A DNA stretch of 64,000 nucleotides from positions 5,397,501 through 5,461,500 of the forward strand of contig NZ_CP108080.1 in the NCBI RefSeq assembly GCF_036181745.1, written 5' to 3'. Origin of the DNA: Streptomyces sp. NBC_00259 (GTDB taxonomy: Bacteria > Actinomycetota > Actinomycetes > Streptomycetales > Streptomycetaceae). Of this stretch, positions 24,766 through 32,858 are shown one piece after another; the first letter of the stretch is position 1; each line of letters starts with the position of its first letter. Position numbers and translations under genes: made by a program. The notes under the pieces were generated by a model. That model was given only the letters and a program-made list of their open reading frames with translations, did no database searches and was not told the origin of the DNA.

Positions 24766-25179
24766 ATGGCCGGTCTTCCCGTTCCCGTGCGCGGCGTTCG
24801 CGTCGCCTTCCAGTACATCTGCTGCGGCCCCTTCGCGCGGCTCACCGCCGACTTCGAGCCGCCCGGGGACGGCGACGAGCCGGACATCGTGAACACCGTG
24901 CCCGACGAACTGCTGCCCGCGGAGTACCTGCCCGCGATCCGGGCGGGCCTGCTGGAGGGCCTCGACGGAGTGGCCGCCCGCGTCCGGATCACCGACGGCC
25001 GCCACCACGAAGTGGACTCCTCCGAGTACGGCTTCAAGATGGCCGGGCGGATGGCGGGCCGTGCCGCGCTCGTCGGTGCCGGTCTGCTGCCGCCCGAGGA
25101 GGCGGAGCAGCTCCCCAAGGTGACCTGGCCGGGCAAGCCCGCGCTCACGGATGACCGGGGGCGGCGGCCGGAAACGTGA
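24766..25179 (+). CDS. Stand-alone EF-G domain IV-like protein
   Basis: The 137-aa protein aligns by eye with the whole of elongation factor G domain IV: GPFARLTADFEP (21-32) matches the QYAxVxxxxEP strand, IVNTVPDELLPAEYLPAIRAGLLEGL (41-66) matches the xIPxEYIPAVxKGIxEAL helix region, and DGRHHEVDSSEYGFKMA (77-93) matches the highly conserved DGxYHEVDSSExAFKxA segment. No GTPase or other EF-G domains are present. The start is ATG 24766. Its 3' end overlaps the converging kinase gene by 35 bp. It may contact the ribosomal decoding region or EF-G partners; function is unproven. Confidence 0.75.
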   Translation: MAGLPVPVRGVRVAFQYICCGPFARLTADFEPPGDGDEPDIVNTVPDELLPAEYLPAIRAGLLEGLDGVAARVRITDGRHHEVDSSEYGFKMAGRMAGRAALVGAGLLPPEEAEQLPKVTWPGKPALTDDRGRRPET

Positions 25180-26548
25180 GACGGAACAGCGCACCGCCGC
25201 CCGGGGCGTTCTCCGCCGTCAGCTCGCAGCGGTGGGCCCGGGCGATCTGCCGGGCCATCGCCAGTCCGAGACCCGAGCCGGGCAGCGCCCGCGCCGACTC
25301 CGCACGGTAGAAGCGGTCGAAGACATACGGAACGTCCTGTGGCGCGATCCCCGGACCGTGGTCGCGGACCGTCAGGCCCACGGTGGTCAGCGCGACCTCG
25401 ACGGCCGCTCCCGGAGGGCTGAACTTCGCCGCGTTGTCCAGCAGGTTCGTCAGCAGCCGGGACAGCCGTGCCGGCACACCCGGCAGGGTGAGTTCCGCCA
25501 CCGCGTCATCGGTCCACAGCGTGAAGCGCGTGGCCGGCCAGTGTGCCCGCGCCGTCTCGACCACATGCTCGGTGAGCTGCCGGAGCGCCACGGCCTCCAG
25601 CAGCGGATCCGGCTCCTCGTCCCTGGCCAGCTCGATCAGGTCGTTCACCAGCCCCGTCACCTCGCGCAGCTGCCGGGCGAGCGCCGCCGACGCCCGCTCG
25701 CGCTGGGAGTCCGTGAGCCGGTCGGCGCGGGCGAGCAGCTCGGCGTTGGTCCGCAGCGAGGTGAGAGGTGTACGCAGTTCGTGGGAGGCGTCCGCCACGA
25801 GTCGCCGCTGCGCCGTGACCGACTTCTCCAGCTCGCCCAGCATGGTGTTGAACGTGGTGGCGAGCCGGGTCACCTCGTCCTCGCGCCCCGGCGGGCCGGG
25901 CGGCAGCTCGATCCGGTGACGGGGGTCGCGGGTCGCGGCGATACGCTCCGCCGTCGCGGTGAGCCGGGCCACCGGGGCCAGACCCGTGCGCGACACCCCG
26001 TAACCCAGCGCCCCGGCCAGCACCACCCCGGCCGCCCCGACCAGCGACAGCAGCCAGGCCGCCTGCCGCACACCCTGCTCCACCTTGTCGGCGGAGAGGG
26101 CGACCTGGAGCGCCTTGTCCCGCCCGAAGGTGGTGGTGAGCATCCTGGCCGGACCGCCCGCGACCGTGATGTTGGTGAAGTACGGCGCCCGCGCGCCCGC
26201 CGCCACCTCGCGGACCGGAGCCGAGACCGGCAGCGGATACGGCGGTGCGGACGGATCGTCCGCCGGATCGGCGGGCACGATCTGCGCGCAGGCGGGAGCA
26301 GCCAGAAAGCGGCACTCGCCCGCCAGGACATCCGGCGCCGCACCCCGGTGCTGCTGGGTGACCTGGGTCGCGGACTGGGTCAGGTTCAGATCCAGCTGGC
26401 GGTACATCGCGTAACGGAGCACGACGAACGCGGCGGCGCACACCCCCACCGCGACCACCGCGACGGCAGCGGAGGCGGCGAGGGCCAGCCTCGTACGCAC
26501 CGGCCTGCGGCGCCGCCAGCGCGCGCCCAGCCTGCGTACGCCGCTCAC
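25145..26548 (-). CDS. Sensor histidine kinase next to the MurG paralogue
   Basis: The 467-aa kinase has membrane helices near 22-45 and 165-187, an extracytoplasmic domain between them with two Cys (GECRFLAAPACAQI), HAMP, the H-box DASHELRTPLTSLR, N-box LLTNLLDNAAKFS, and G-boxes RDHGPGI and GSGLGLAMA. GTG 26548 overlaps the regulator stop (GTGA). The regulator is divergent from a MurG/dehydratase pair, so the system probably monitors the cell envelope. The 3' end overlaps the EF-G-like gene. Confidence 0.92.
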   Translation of the reverse strand: MSGVRRLGARWRRRRPVRTRLALAASAAVAVVAVGVCAAAFVVLRYAMYRQLDLNLTQSATQVTQQHRGAAPDVLAGECRFLAAPACAQIVPADPADDPSAPPYPLPVSAPVREVAAGARAPYFTNITVAGGPARMLTTTFGRDKALQVALSADKVEQGVRQAAWLLSLVGAAGVVLAGALGYGVSRTGLAPVARLTATAERIAATRDPRHRIELPPGPPGREDEVTRLATTFNTMLGELEKSVTAQRRLVADASHELRTPLTSLRTNAELLARADRLTDSQRERASAALARQLREVTGLVNDLIELARDEEPDPLLEAVALRQLTEHVVETARAHWPATRFTLWTDDAVAELTLPGVPARLSRLLTNLLDNAAKFSPPGAAVEVALTTVGLTVRDHGPGIAPQDVPYVFDRFYRAESARALPGSGLGLAMARQIARAHRCELTAENAPGGGALFRLTFPAAAPGHP

Positions 26549-27234
26549 GGGACGTCCAGCCGGTAGCCGACGCCGTGCACCGTGTGGACCAGTCTCGGCT
26601 CACCGCCCGCCTCCAGTTTGCGCCGCAGGTAGCCCACGTACACGGCGAGCGAGTTGGAGGCCGGCCCGAAGTCGCGGCCCCAGACCCGTTCGTGGATCAG
26701 CTCCCGCGTGAGCACCTGCCGTGGATGGCGCAGCAGCAGCTCCAGCAGCGCGCACTCGGTACGGCTGAACTCCAGGGGGCGTCCGCCCCGGCTGCCGGTG
26801 CGGGAGTCGGGGTCCACCACCAGATCCGCGAAGCGCAGTTCGGCCGCGTCGTCCGGGTCGCCGGGAGCCGCCCGGCGCAGCAGGGCGCGTACCCGCGCGG
26901 TCAGTTCGTCGAGGGCGAAGGGCTTCACCAGATAGTCGTCCGCCCCCGCGTCCAGGCCGTCCACGCGCTCGCTCACCGAGTCCAGCGCGGTGAGCACGAT
27001 CACCGGCGTGCGGTCCTCCAACGCGCGCAGCCGCCGGCACACGGCGAGCCCGTCCAGGACCGGCATCATCACATCGAGGACCAGCGCGTCCGGCTGCCAG
27101 GCGGCCATCTCCGAGAGCGCGGACAGACCGTCCGGCGCCTCCCGCACCTCGTAGCCCTCGACACAGAGGCCGTCGGCCACCGCGGCCCGCACCTCCGGAT
27201 CGTCGTCGACGACCAGGATCTTCGCTGCTCCCAT
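26545..27234 (-). CDS. OmpR-family response regulator next to the MurG paralogue
   Basis: The 229-aa regulator has receiver domain phospho-acceptor D54 (LVLDVMMPVLD), K in LVKPFALDEL, and a winged helix about 130-229 ending VHTVHGVGYRLDV, resembling the actinobacterial MprA/TcrA class. The start is ATG 27234; the long upstream frame is antisense to the MurG-like gene and is rejected. A 63-bp divergent promoter region with TCTTA direct repeats suggests control of murG-like/dehydratase and itself. Confidence 0.93.
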   Translation of the reverse strand: MGAAKILVVDDDPEVRAAVADGLCVEGYEVREAPDGLSALSEMAAWQPDALVLDVMMPVLDGLAVCRRLRALEDRTPVIVLTALDSVSERVDGLDAGADDYLVKPFALDELTARVRALLRRAAPGDPDDAAELRFADLVVDPDSRTGSRGGRPLEFSRTECALLELLLRHPRQVLTRELIHERVWGRDFGPASNSLAVYVGYLRRKLEAGGEPRLVHTVHGVGYRLDVP

Positions 27235-27258
27235 GACCTCAAGACTGCCAAACCGGCT

Positions 27259-27274
27259 TCTTAGATCTCTCTTA
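27259..27274. promoter_or_regulatory. TCTTA direct repeat in the regulator/MurG promoter
   Basis: TCTTA at 27259 and again at 27270, one helical turn (11 bp) apart, lies within the AT-rich stretch CTTCTTAGATCTCTCTTAAG. This fits an OmpR-type binding site between the divergent genes. Confidence 0.5.
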
Positions 27275-27297
27275 AGGCGTTCCGCGAGCGTGCCGTC

Positions 27298-28572
27298 ATG
27301 CGTACACCACCACAGCCCCGCCCGGCGGAGCGACCCCGGCCCGCGCCGGCGAACGGTCCGTCGACCGATTCCTCCCACGGTCCCTGGCACGGCCCGTCGA
27401 CCGTCTCGCAGCCAGGTGCGCGACCCGGTCCGTGGACCGCCGCGGAGCCGCTGTCCGTCGTCATCGGCGCCGGCGGTACCGGTGGCCACATCTACCCGGG
27501 CCTCGCGCTCGCCGAGGCGCTGCGCCGGGCCGTACCGGAGGCGGTGATCTCCTTCGTCGGCACGACGCGCGGTCTGGAGACCGAGCTGATACCGGGCGCG
27601 GGACACCGCCTGCACACCGTCGACATGATCCCCTTCGACCCCTCGCTGGGCGCCAGACGCTATCTGCTGCCGGCCGCGCTGCTGAGGTCCGGCGCCCAGT
27701 GCCGCACGATCCTGCGCGCTCAGCGGGCACACATCGCCGTCGGTATGGGCGGCTACCCGAGCGCGCCCGTCATCCTCGGCGCCCGACTGGCCGGGCTGCC
27801 CAGCCTGATCCACGAGTCCAACGCCGTACCCGGCCGGGCCAACCAGTTCGCCGCCCGGCTCACCCCGCATCTCGCGGTCGCCTTCGACCGCAGCCGCGCG
27901 CACCTGTCGGGCGGCGAGAACGCCCTGACCACCGGAATGCCCATCGCCGCGGCGCTCGCCGGACTCGACCGCCCATCGCTGCGCGAGCACGCCCGCCGCG
28001 AACTGAGCATCCCCGACGGGGCGCGGCTGCTGCTGGTCAACGGCGGAAGCCTCGGCGCTGCCCGGCTCACCGAGGCCGCGATCGGCCTCGCACAGCGATG
28101 GCACGGGCGCACCGACGTCCATCTCCTCATCAAGACCGGGCCCGCCGCACTGCAGGAGACCCGCCGCCGGCTCGGTGACTCGCCCGTGGCCCGGGCCGTC
28201 CCCTACCTCGACCGGATGGACCTCGCCTACGCCGCCGCCGACCTCGTCGTCAGCCGGGCCGGCGCGGCGACCGTCGCCGAACTCGCCACCACCGGAGTGC
28301 CGGCCGTCCTCGTCCCCTATCCCCACGCCCCGGGCGACCACCAGACGCACAACGCCCGGGTCCTCACCGACGCCGGCGCGGGACTGCTGCTCCCGGACGC
28401 CGACACCACCGCCGAACGGCTCGACGCGCTCACCGCTCCGCTGCTCGCCGATCCGGCGCGGCTGGCCGCGATGAGCACGGCCGCCGACCCGGGGCCGCAC
28501 GCCCGTGCCGCGGATCTGCTGGCCGCCCGTGTCCTCGAACTCGCCTCGTCCACCAAGGAGTACGCAGCATGA
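27298..28572 (+). CDS. MurG-like UDP-GlcNAc glycosyltransferase (paralogue)
   Basis: The 424-aa GT28-type glycosyltransferase has a disordered Pro-rich N-terminus (1-50), GAGGTGGHIYPGLALAEAL (57-75, the MurG G-loop), NGGSLGA mid-protein and the donor-binding SRAGAATVAELATTGVPAVLVPYPHA. MurG makes lipid II from lipid I. This copy lies outside a division/cell-wall cluster, so it may be an accessory paralogue or act on another undecaprenyl-linked acceptor. ATG 27298 lacks a good ribosome-binding site; a leaderless start or an internal start near residue 50 is possible. It is coupled to the next gene by ATGA overlap. Confidence 0.85.
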   Translation: MRTPPQPRPAERPRPAPANGPSTDSSHGPWHGPSTVSQPGARPGPWTAAEPLSVVIGAGGTGGHIYPGLALAEALRRAVPEAVISFVGTTRGLETELIPGAGHRLHTVDMIPFDPSLGARRYLLPAALLRSGAQCRTILRAQRAHIAVGMGGYPSAPVILGARLAGLPSLIHESNAVPGRANQFAARLTPHLAVAFDRSRAHLSGGENALTTGMPIAAALAGLDRPSLREHARRELSIPDGARLLLVNGGSLGAARLTEAAIGLAQRWHGRTDVHLLIKTGPAALQETRRRLGDSPVARAVPYLDRMDLAYAAADLVVSRAGAATVAELATTGVPAVLVPYPHAPGDHQTHNARVLTDAGAGLLLPDADTTAERLDALTAPLLADPARLAAMSTAADPGPHARAADLLAARVLELASSTKEYAA

Positions 28573-29549
28573 ACTGGAACGACCGCACCGTCCTCGTCAC
28601 CGGCGCCGAGGGCTTCATCGGCTCCACCCTCGTCGATCTGCTCGTGGAACGCGGGGCACGCGTCCGTGCCTTCGTCCACTACAAGCCGTACGCGGAGAAG
28701 GGCCATCTGGCGCACCTCATGGGCGAGGTGGAGATGCTCGCGGGCGATGTGCGCGACGCGGGCCGGGTGATGGACGCCGTCGCCGGCTGCGACACGGTCT
28801 TCCATCTGGCGGCGCTGATCGGCATTCCGTACAGCTACGACTCGCCCGGCGCCTACGTCCAGACGAACGTCAACGGGACGGAGAACATCGCCGAGGCCTG
28901 CCGCAGGCACGGGGTCCGCCGGCTGGTGCACACCTCGACGAGCGAGGTGTACGGCACGGCCCTCACCGTCCCCATCTCCGAGGACCACCCGCTCCAGCCG
29001 CAGTCCCCGTACTCCGCCTCGAAGATCGGCGCGGACATGATGGCGCTGTCGCACCGGCACGCCTTCGACCTGCCGGTCACGGTGGTCAGGCCCTTCAACA
29101 CCTACGGTCCGAGGCAGTCCGCGCGGGCCGTGATCCCGACCATCCTCGCCCAACTGCACGCCGGCGCACGGGAGATCAGGCTCGGCTCGCTCAGCCCGAC
29201 CCGGGACTTCACCTATGTCACGGACACGGCCCGCGGCTTCCTCGCGACGGCGGCCTGCGACCGGGCTCTCGGACAGGTCGTCAATCTCGGTACGGGGCGC
29301 GAGATCTCGATCGGGGACCTTGCGGCCGAGCTCATCGAGGCCTCGGGGCGGCGGGCCGAGATCGTCGTCGACCCGGCGCGGCTGCGGCCGTCGGGCAGCG
29401 AGGTGGAGCGGCTGCTGTCCGACAACCGGCGTGCGCGGGAGTGGGCGGGCTGGGAGCCGGAGGTCCCGCTGGAGGAAGGGCTGAAGCGGACGTCGGAGTG
29501 GGTGGCGGAGAACCTGCACCTCTTCGCCGCGGACCGGTACCAGGTCTGA
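28569..29549 (+). CDS. NAD-dependent sugar-nucleotide epimerase/dehydratase (LegB/GDP-mannose dehydratase-like)
   Basis: The 326-aa extended SDR has GAEGFIGS (12-19) for NAD binding, HTSTSEVYG, the catalytic Y148-x3-K152 in YSASKIGAD, VRPFNTYGPRQS and a RDFTYVTDTARG substrate loop. It resembles LegB-type UDP-GlcNAc 4,6-dehydratases. It is translationally coupled to the MurG-like gene, so the two likely act on the same UDP-sugar, perhaps making a modified envelope sugar. The exact nucleotide sugar cannot be deduced. Confidence 0.88.
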   Translation: MNWNDRTVLVTGAEGFIGSTLVDLLVERGARVRAFVHYKPYAEKGHLAHLMGEVEMLAGDVRDAGRVMDAVAGCDTVFHLAALIGIPYSYDSPGAYVQTNVNGTENIAEACRRHGVRRLVHTSTSEVYGTALTVPISEDHPLQPQSPYSASKIGADMMALSHRHAFDLPVTVVRPFNTYGPRQSARAVIPTILAQLHAGAREIRLGSLSPTRDFTYVTDTARGFLATAACDRALGQVVNLGTGREISIGDLAAELIEASGRRAEIVVDPARLRPSGSEVERLLSDNRRAREWAGWEPEVPLEEGLKRTSEWVAENLHLFAADRYQV

Positions 29550-29563
29550 CTCCCGAGCGAGGC

Positions 29564-29581
29564 GGGGCGGGGCGGGGCGGG
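29564..29581 (+). other. Putative G-quadruplex tract
   Basis: Four G-runs (GGGG-C-GGGG-C-GGGG-C-GGG) with single-base loops fill the 40-bp gap between two converging genes. The sequence is ideal for a stable quadruplex on the plus strand and may act as a transcription barrier. Confidence 0.5.
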
Positions 29582-29589
29582 AGCGCGGC

Positions 29590-30222
29590 TCAGGCCTCTC
29601 GGGCCGTCGCTCCCAGGCCGCCCAGAAGGACCGCGGTGAAGCGACGTACCCAGTCCTCGTCGACCGGTTCGCAGCTCACCAGTGCCCGGTGCACCACCGC
29701 GCCCGCGATCACGTCGAAGATCAGGTCGGCGGTGCGGGCGGCCGCCACGGGGTCGGACTCCGTCGGCAGCTCGCCACGCGCCTGGGCCCGCTCCCGTCCC
29801 TCCAGGACGAGCCGTTTCTGGCGGTCCACGATCGAGACCCGGATCCGCTCGCGCAGCGGCTCGTCGCGGGTCGACTCGGCGACCACCGCCATCAGCGCGG
29901 TCCTGGCCTCGGGCCGCTCCAGCAGCGCCGCGAACTGGAGCACGACACCCTCCACGTCTGCGGCCAGACTGCCCCGGTCCGGCAGCTCCAGCTCGTCGAA
30001 GAGGACCGCGACCGCGTCCACGACCAGTTCGTTCTTGCCGGCCCAGCGGCGGTAGAGGGTGGTCTTGGCCACGCCGGCGCGGGTCGCCACATCGCCCATC
30101 GTCAGCTTGGACCAGCCCAGCTCGACCAGGGCGGCCCTGGTCGCGTCGAGGATGGCGGCGTCCGCCTCGGCGCTGCGCGGACGGCCGGTGCGGGTCGTGC
30201 TCCGGCGGCTGTGACTACACAT
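29590..30222 (-). CDS. TetR-family transcriptional regulator
   Basis: The 210-aa regulator has an N-terminal HTH (about 18-65: ILDATRAALVELGWSKLTM, VATRAGVAKTTLYRRWAGKNELV) and a ligand-binding C-terminal domain of the TetR_C type. ATG 30222 is chosen, though 30234 and 30270 are in frame and no start has a strong ribosome-binding site. A large palindrome begins 40 bp upstream of the start, in the region shared with the divergent thioredoxin gene, so autoregulation is likely. Confidence 0.9.
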   Translation of the reverse strand: MCSHSRRSTTRTGRPRSAEADAAILDATRAALVELGWSKLTMGDVATRAGVAKTTLYRRWAGKNELVVDAVAVLFDELELPDRGSLAADVEGVVLQFAALLERPEARTALMAVVAESTRDEPLRERIRVSIVDRQKRLVLEGRERAQARGELPTESDPVAAARTADLIFDVIAGAVVHRALVSCEPVDEDWVRRFTAVLLGGLGATAREA

Positions 30223-30261
30223 GACGGCGACCATACCGGCCAGTAGGTGGATTGCTGTGAG

Positions 30262-30295
30262 CCACTTCACCGGGTGAACCTTCCCGGTGAAGTGG
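30262..30295. promoter_or_regulatory. 34-bp inverted repeat, probable TetR operator
   Basis: Perfect 13-bp arms CCACTTCACCGGG and CCCGGTGAAGTGG are separated by 8 bp. A second nested palindrome TTCACC-G-GGTGAA occupies 30266-30278. It lies between the TetR start and the divergent thioredoxin/TPR gene. It could also fold as a hairpin, but its position favours an operator. Confidence 0.65.
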
Positions 30296-30484
30296 TACAG
30301 GAGTTACGCTACGACTCGTAGCGAAAGCTGAGCGCGAGTTCGGCCAAAGCGACAGCCACAGGCGCCAGGTGGGGACCCGGTGCCACACGGTACCGACGCA
30401 CAGGAGTGGTGCTCGGGACCGGAGTACACGACCGGTACTCCACGGACTTTTCACTCGTGCGCGCGGAAGGGGGAGGATGTACTC

Positions 30485-31459
30485 ATGCAGCCTAGGAACA
30501 TGTCCATGAGCGGCGTCGTCGACCTCGCCGCGGTGAAGGCGGCCGGTGAGGCCAAGGTCAAGGCGGAGCAGACGCGCGCGGAAACCGCCCGCCAGGGCGG
30601 CGGCGGTGCCGTGCCCCCCTCCAGCCTGGTGATCGATGTCGACGAGGCGGGCTTCGAGCGCGATGTCCTCCAGCGCTCCGCGGAGGTCCCGGTCGTCCTC
30701 GACTTCTGGGCCGAGTGGTGCGAACCGTGCAAGCAGCTGAGCCCTGTGCTGGAGCGGCTGGCCACGGAGTACAACGGCCGCTTCGTGCTCGCCAAGATCG
30801 ACGTCGAAGCCAACCAGATGCTGATGCAGCAGTTCGGGATCCAGGGCATCCCGGCCGTCTTCGCGGTGGTCGCCGGCCAGGCGCTGCCGCTCTTCCAGGG
30901 CCTCGCGCCCGAGCCGCAGATCCGCCAGACCCTGGACCAGCTGATCCAGGTCGGCGAGCAGCGCTTCGGCCTGACCGGCCTCACCGTCGACACGGACGCC
31001 GAGGAAGGCGCCCCCGCCCCCGAGGCCGAGATCCCGGCGGGACCGTACGACGCGCTGCTCGAAGCGGCCGTCCAGGCGCTCGACGCGGGCGACCTCGGCG
31101 GCGCCGTGCAGGCGTACAAGAACGTGCTCGCCGACGACCCGGGCAACTCGGAGGCCAAGCTCGGCCTCGCCCAGGCCGAACTCCTGTCCCGGGTGCGGGA
31201 CATGGACCCCCAGAAGGTGCGCACGGACGCGGCGGACGCGCCGGGCGACGTCCAGGCGCAGATCGCCGCGGCCGATCTGGATCTGGTCGGCGGCCATGTC
31301 GAGGACGCCTTCGGCCGGCTCGTCGACACCGTGCGGCTCACCGCGGGCGACGACCGCGACGCGGCCCGGCTGCGACTGCTGGAGCTCTTCGAGGTGATCG
31401 GCCCGGACGACCCGCGGGTGTCCGCGGCACGTACGGCGCTCGCGAGGGTTCTGTTCTGA
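30485..31459 (+). CDS. Thioredoxin-TPR protein (YbbN/CnoX type)
   Basis: The 324-aa protein has an N-terminal thioredoxin domain (about 45-155) with the active-site motif W78-C79-E-P-C82 and cis-Pro in GIQGIPAVF, then a helical TPR-like region (about 185-324). This is the YbbN/CnoX architecture, a holdase that delivers oxidised clients to chaperonins. ATG 30485 has GGGGGAGGA upstream. Because it keeps both active-site cysteines it may also be a redox enzyme. It is divergent from TetR across a large palindrome. Confidence 0.9.
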   Translation: MQPRNMSMSGVVDLAAVKAAGEAKVKAEQTRAETARQGGGGAVPPSSLVIDVDEAGFERDVLQRSAEVPVVLDFWAEWCEPCKQLSPVLERLATEYNGRFVLAKIDVEANQMLMQQFGIQGIPAVFAVVAGQALPLFQGLAPEPQIRQTLDQLIQVGEQRFGLTGLTVDTDAEEGAPAPEAEIPAGPYDALLEAAVQALDAGDLGGAVQAYKNVLADDPGNSEAKLGLAQAELLSRVRDMDPQKVRTDAADAPGDVQAQIAAADLDLVGGHVEDAFGRLVDTVRLTAGDDRDAARLRLLELFEVIGPDDPRVSAARTALARVLF

Positions 31460-31567
31460 CGGCCCTGGTTTGAAGTCGACCGCCCTGCGCGAGCAGCGGC
31501 AGGGGGCGCCGGCGCCCGGCTGATATCGCCCGGAGCGGTGGCCGATTTGGCGACAGAGTGACAATGG

Positions 31568-31605
31568 GCGGCCGCGCTTTACCAAAACTTGGTAAACGCG
31601 GCCGC
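31568..31605 (+). terminator. Two-part hairpin after the thioredoxin gene
   Basis: Outer arms GCGGCCGCGC/CGCGGCCGC (one bulge) enclose inner arms TTTACCAA-AAC-TTGGTAAA (31578-31596). The AT-rich inner palindrome could alternatively be an operator. Confidence 0.55.
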
Positions 31606-31607
31606 TG

Positions 31608-31620
31608 TTACTCGCAGTAA
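31608..31620. promoter_or_regulatory. TTACT-CGC-AGTAA palindrome
   Basis: A perfect 5+3+5 inverted repeat lies immediately after the hairpin. A related site occurs at 31735. It is a candidate operator for the DUF6230 operon. Confidence 0.45.
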
Positions 31621-31734
31621 ATCAACGCCGTTGTTCTGTCCGCTTTTTCACTCCAATCTCCGCATCTGTCGATGGGGCCCGAGGCACCCTGTGTTGCCGG
31701 GCGACACCACCCTGTCGTGGCGTGGTTATCCGTC

Positions 31735-31752
31735 CGTTACTAGTCAGTAACG
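31735..31752. promoter_or_regulatory. CGTTACT-AGTC-AGTAACG palindrome
   Basis: A perfect 7+4+7 inverted repeat shares the TTACT/AGTAA core with the site at 31608, about 130 bp away. The pair lies in the long leader upstream of the DUF6230 operon and may bind one dimeric repressor. Confidence 0.5.
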
Positions 31753-32108
31753 AACCCCCTTGTGCCCCGGCTCGTAATGCACCACGATCGGCGACGCTCG
31801 GTCCATCACCGCACCAGCCCGGCAGCCAGCCGCGTACCGCGGTCCTGGGTCCCCACCGAGTCGGCCGGCGGCAGAGGCGCCGACCGCGGACAGGGGGGTT
31901 CCTGCCCGACCGGCAGGGCCTGTCCATCGAGGTTGCGCGAAGGCGTGGCCAGTGGTTGTCGCTCGGGGGTGATCGCCGGTGATTCGGACGCGGCTCGCGC
32001 CTGATGCACAGGCGCTCTCCTTCCCGAGGACGTAGCACTTCTCCCATCCCAGGTCCGGATCCTTCGAGGTCCGTACCGGAGATGTACGTCCGAGAAGGAG
32101 GAACTTAT

Positions 32109-32762
32109 ATGTCCCAGGTACGTGGTGGGACCAGATGGAAGCGGTTCGCCGTTGTCATGGTGCCGTCCGTGGCCGCGACGGCTGCGATAGGCGTCGGACT
32201 GGCACAGGGCGCGCTCGCCGCGTCGTTCGCGGTGTCGGGCCAGGAGTTCAAGGTCGAGGCCGGTTACCTGCATGGCTACGGCTTCGCCCAGTACGGCGGC
32301 GTCGACATGGGGTACAAGGACCTCAAGGGCGACGAGAAGGTAGCCCGTCCGGTCGCGATCTCGACCTTCGAGACCGCGACGATCACGGACATGTGTCAGT
32401 CCGTTGTCTCCGACGTTCCGCTGCTCGGCAAGATCACGCTGCAGCTGAACGCCGGTCAGGACGGCAAGAAGGTCAAGGCCAAGGACCTCTACCTCGACGT
32501 CACCGACCTCAAGGCCGACGCGAAGTTCACGAACATCGACATCGGCGTCGCGGCCAAGGACACCGACCAGCGCGCCGGTGGCAAGGGTCCGATCGTCAAG
32601 GACAAGTCGATCCTGCCCAACGGCTTCGCTCAGCAGGCCGATGAGGCGGAGCTGACCGGGGTCCAGCAGAAGGCGTGGGCGACCACTGCCGGCACGTTCG
32701 AACTCGGCGGACTCCAGATGAGCCTGCACAAGGGCGACGGCCCCAAGGTCGAGTGCTACTGA
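32109..32762 (+). CDS. DUF6230-family secreted or membrane-anchored protein
   Basis: The 217-aa protein has a signal-like hydrophobic segment (about 14-38, FAVVMVPSVAATAAIGVGL) and a soluble domain with two Cys. It matches the DUF6230 family I know from Streptomyces, where it precedes a DUF6114 gene. ATG 32109 follows a GAAGGAGGA site at good spacing. Function is unknown. The position in an operon with a membrane protein and a secreted protein suggests a cell-surface assembly. Confidence 0.85.
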   Translation: MSQVRGGTRWKRFAVVMVPSVAATAAIGVGLAQGALAASFAVSGQEFKVEAGYLHGYGFAQYGGVDMGYKDLKGDEKVARPVAISTFETATITDMCQSVVSDVPLLGKITLQLNAGQDGKKVKAKDLYLDVTDLKADAKFTNIDIGVAAKDTDQRAGGKGPIVKDKSILPNGFAQQADEAELTGVQQKAWATTAGTFELGGLQMSLHKGDGPKVECY

Positions 32763-32858
32763 CGGTCATCCCGTCCGGGCGGGCGGGGGAGCTGATACGG
32801 CTTCGCCCGCCCGCCCAACTCTCCACACTGCAACACCAGTTCCAGGGAGCTGTTTTCC

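Larger units (their letters stand above)
31460..32108. other. 649-bp intergenic region without a recognisable gene
   Basis: It contains the terminator-like hairpin at 31568-31605 and two related palindromes (31608-31620, 31735-31752). Otherwise no supportable ORF is seen: frames in it have poor codon bias and no homology I recognise. The right part (about 31760-32108) ends in a GAAGGAGG site for the DUF6230 gene and probably holds its promoter and a long leader. Confidence 0.7.

Noticed and set aside
27298..28500. Extension of the response regulator upstream to 28500
   Set aside because: The extra residues are antisense to the MurG-like gene; the receiver domain starts normally at ATG 27234.
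31622..32047. 141-aa minus-strand ORF in the long intergenic region
   Set aside because: Arg/Pro-rich composition, no ribosome-binding site and no recognisable homology; codon positions do not show the strong GC3 pattern.
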